Source of the DNA: Acidobacteriota bacterium
GTDB lineage: Bacteria; Acidobacteriota; Terriglobia; Bryobacterales; Bryobacteraceae
DNA length: 5,222 nt
Assembly (NCBI GenBank): GCA_016871135.1
Contig: VFZQ01000441.1
Coordinates: 1-5,222, forward strand
Direction: 5' to 3'
The position numbers were made by a program, and so were the translations under genes. How positions within the stretch are numbered: position 1 is the stretch's first letter; every line of letters starts with the position of its first letter. This document shows positions 4,068 through 5,222 of the stretch, one piece after another. Under the pieces are notes generated by a model. It was not told where the DNA came from, ran no database searches, and saw nothing but the letters and a program-made list of their open reading frames with translations.

Positions 4068-5222
4068 ATGGCAATTGGTCCGGGCACACAATTCGGCGTT
4101 TATGCGGTCGGCGAGATGCTGGGCAAGGGCGGCATGGGCGAGGTGTACAAGGCGCGCGACACCAAGCTCGACCGGACTGTTGCGATCAAGGTTTTGCCGG
4201 CGGCGGTGGCCTCGGACCGCGAACTACTGGCGCGGTTTGAACGAGAGGCCAAGACGCTGGCGTCGTTGAACCATACCAACATCGCGCATGTGTATGGCCT
4301 GGAAAATTTCGGCGGCGTGATGGCGTTGGTGATGGAGTATGTTCCGGGGCCAACGCTGCGGGAGCGGTTGGCGAAAGGCCGTGTACCGGTGAAGGAAGCG
4401 GTCGCGATTGCCCGGCAGATTGCGAGCGCGTTGGAGGCGGCGCATGAGAGTGGCATCATTCATCGCGACTTGAAACCAGCGAATGTGAAATTGACCGATG
4501 ATGGCGCGGTGAAGCTGCTCGATTTTGGGCTGGCGAAATCGGTGGCGCCGTCGCGGGCGCCGACCGATGAAACCGAAACGATGGCGTTGCAGGATACGGG
4601 CACGGGAGTGATACTCGGCACGGCGGGATACATGGCGCCGGAGCAGGTGCTGGGCGCGGGTGTGGATCGGCGCGCGGATGTGTGGGCGTACGGCGCGGTG
4701 CTGTATGAATTGCTGTCGGGCAAGCGCGCGTTTGCGGGATCGACGCTAGCGGAAGTGATGGCGGCGACGCTGCGAGCGGAAGTCGATTGGAGCGCTTTGC
4801 CGGGCGACACGCCAGGGCAGGTGATCACGATTTTGCGACGATGTCTGGAGCGGGATCGAACGAGCCGGATTCGGGATATCGGCGATGCTTGGCGATTGGT
4901 GGAGGATCGGCCGGTGACGGCTGCGGCGGGCCGGCCGTGGTTGTGGCCCGCGGTGGCGGGAGTGCTGGCGGCGGGGTTGGCGGTGGCGGTTTGGGTGGGG
5001 CGGCCGACGGGGCCGAGTCCTTCGCTGCGGCGGCTGACGGTGAGCCTGGGAGATGACGCGAATCTCGCCACCGGCGTCGCGAACGCGATCGCTATTTCTC
5101 GCGATGGCGCCCGCATCGCATATGTGACCGTTGGAACCAACCAGATTCGCCGCCTCGTCACTCGCCGGTTGAGCGAGGCCGAACCGCGAGTTCTAGCAGC
5201 GACCACGCCTGTCCAAATTAGG
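4068..5222 (+). CDS. PknB-type Ser/Thr protein kinase with PD40/TolB-like propeller, 3' end cut by window
   Basis: The frame runs 385 codons from ATG 4068 to the right edge without a stop. Residues 12 to about 275 form a complete Hanks-type kinase. They include a glycine loop GKGGMG (19-24), VAIK with K41, helix-C E60, HRDLKPAN (132-139) with catalytic D134, DFG (152-154), an activation segment rich in Thr (T166, T169, T171, T177, T179), APE (190-192) and DVWAYG (204-209). All catalytic residues are present, and the HRD arginine suggests control by activation-loop phosphorylation. One TM span follows at about 291-311. The sequence after it (AIAISRDGARIAYV) is the first blade-like repeat of a PD40/WD40-type propeller, as in TolB. 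The kinase would face the cytoplasm and the propeller the periplasm, as expected for a sensor kinase of the type multiplied in Acidobacteriota. The complete protein is probably more than twice this length. The start follows a -10 box closely and has no Shine-Dalgarno. Confidence 0.93.
   Translation, partial: MAIGPGTQFGVYAVGEMLGKGGMGEVYKARDTKLDRTVAIKVLPAAVASDRELLARFEREAKTLASLNHTNIAHVYGLENFGGVMALVMEYVPGPTLRERLAKGRVPVKEAVAIARQIASALEAAHESGIIHRDLKPANVKLTDDGAVKLLDFGLAKSVAPSRAPTDETETMALQDTGTGVILGTAGYMAPEQVLGAGVDRRADVWAYGAVLYELLSGKRAFAGSTLAEVMAATLRAEVDWSALPGDTPGQVITILRRCLERDRTSRIRDIGDAWRLVEDRPVTAAAGRPWLWPAVAGVLAAGLAVAVWVGRPTGPSPSLRRLTVSLGDDANLATGVANAIAISRDGARIAYVTVGTNQIRRLVTRRLSEAEPRVLAATTPVQIR

Noticed and set aside
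4460..5206. A 248-codon open frame on the minus strand opposite the kinase gene
   Set aside because: It is Ser/Arg/Ala-rich low-complexity translation lying entirely opposite a kinase frame in which every catalytic motif is intact.
1..5222. tRNA, rRNA, riboswitch, CRISPR or insertion-sequence features
   Set aside because: No cloverleaf-like segments, regularly spaced repeats, transposase-like frames or terminal inverted repeats were found by reading. The gaps between genes are all under 70 nt.

Overview
The window looks like GC-rich chromosomal DNA from an Acidobacteriota-type soil bacterium (Solibacter/Bryobacter-like). This rests on three things: a membrane-tethered PknB-type kinase running into a PD40/TolB-like propeller, a gene type greatly expanded in that phylum; a Tat-exported TIM-barrel sugar isomerase-like protein; and strongly GC-ending codons. 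The assignment is inferred from gene style, not from a search. All genes are on the + strand, and both window edges cut a gene.

Layout. (a) 2-1072: 3' part of an unrecognised membrane protein with two visible membrane spans around a helical, probably periplasmic domain. (b) 1122-3386: a tight three-gene cluster with gaps of 9 and 12 nt. It holds a cysteine-free Rrf2-family regulator resembling CymR, an O-acetylserine sulfhydrylase (CysK), and a Tat-signal TIM-barrel protein of the sugar isomerase/epimerase (COG1082) type. A 21-nt inverted repeat lies just upstream of the regulator. (c) 3389-4002: a toxin-antitoxin module, with a ribbon-helix-helix antitoxin and a MazF/PemK-type endoribonuclease overlapping by 4 nt. 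A promoter whose -10 box sits inside a near-perfect palindrome lies directly against the antitoxin start codon. (d) 4068-5222: the 5' 385 codons of a Ser/Thr kinase, with a complete catalytic domain, one membrane span and the start of a propeller; it has no stop in the window.

How the genes may work together. The regulator and CysK look like the CymR-CysK pair of Firmicutes, in which the enzyme acts as corepressor of its regulator. The regulator ends in isoleucine, the residue that CysK-binding partners such as serine acetyltransferase insert into the CysK active site. A cysteine-responsive, self-regulated operon is therefore a reasonable hypothesis, though the third gene (an exported sugar enzyme) does not obviously belong to it. 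The antitoxin promoter, and less clearly the kinase promoter, place the expected transcription start at or within a few bases of the start codon with no Shine-Dalgarno sequence, suggesting leaderless or near-leaderless mRNAs. No RNA genes, CRISPR arrays, insertion sequences or attachment sites were seen. No stretch over 300 bases lacks a gene.
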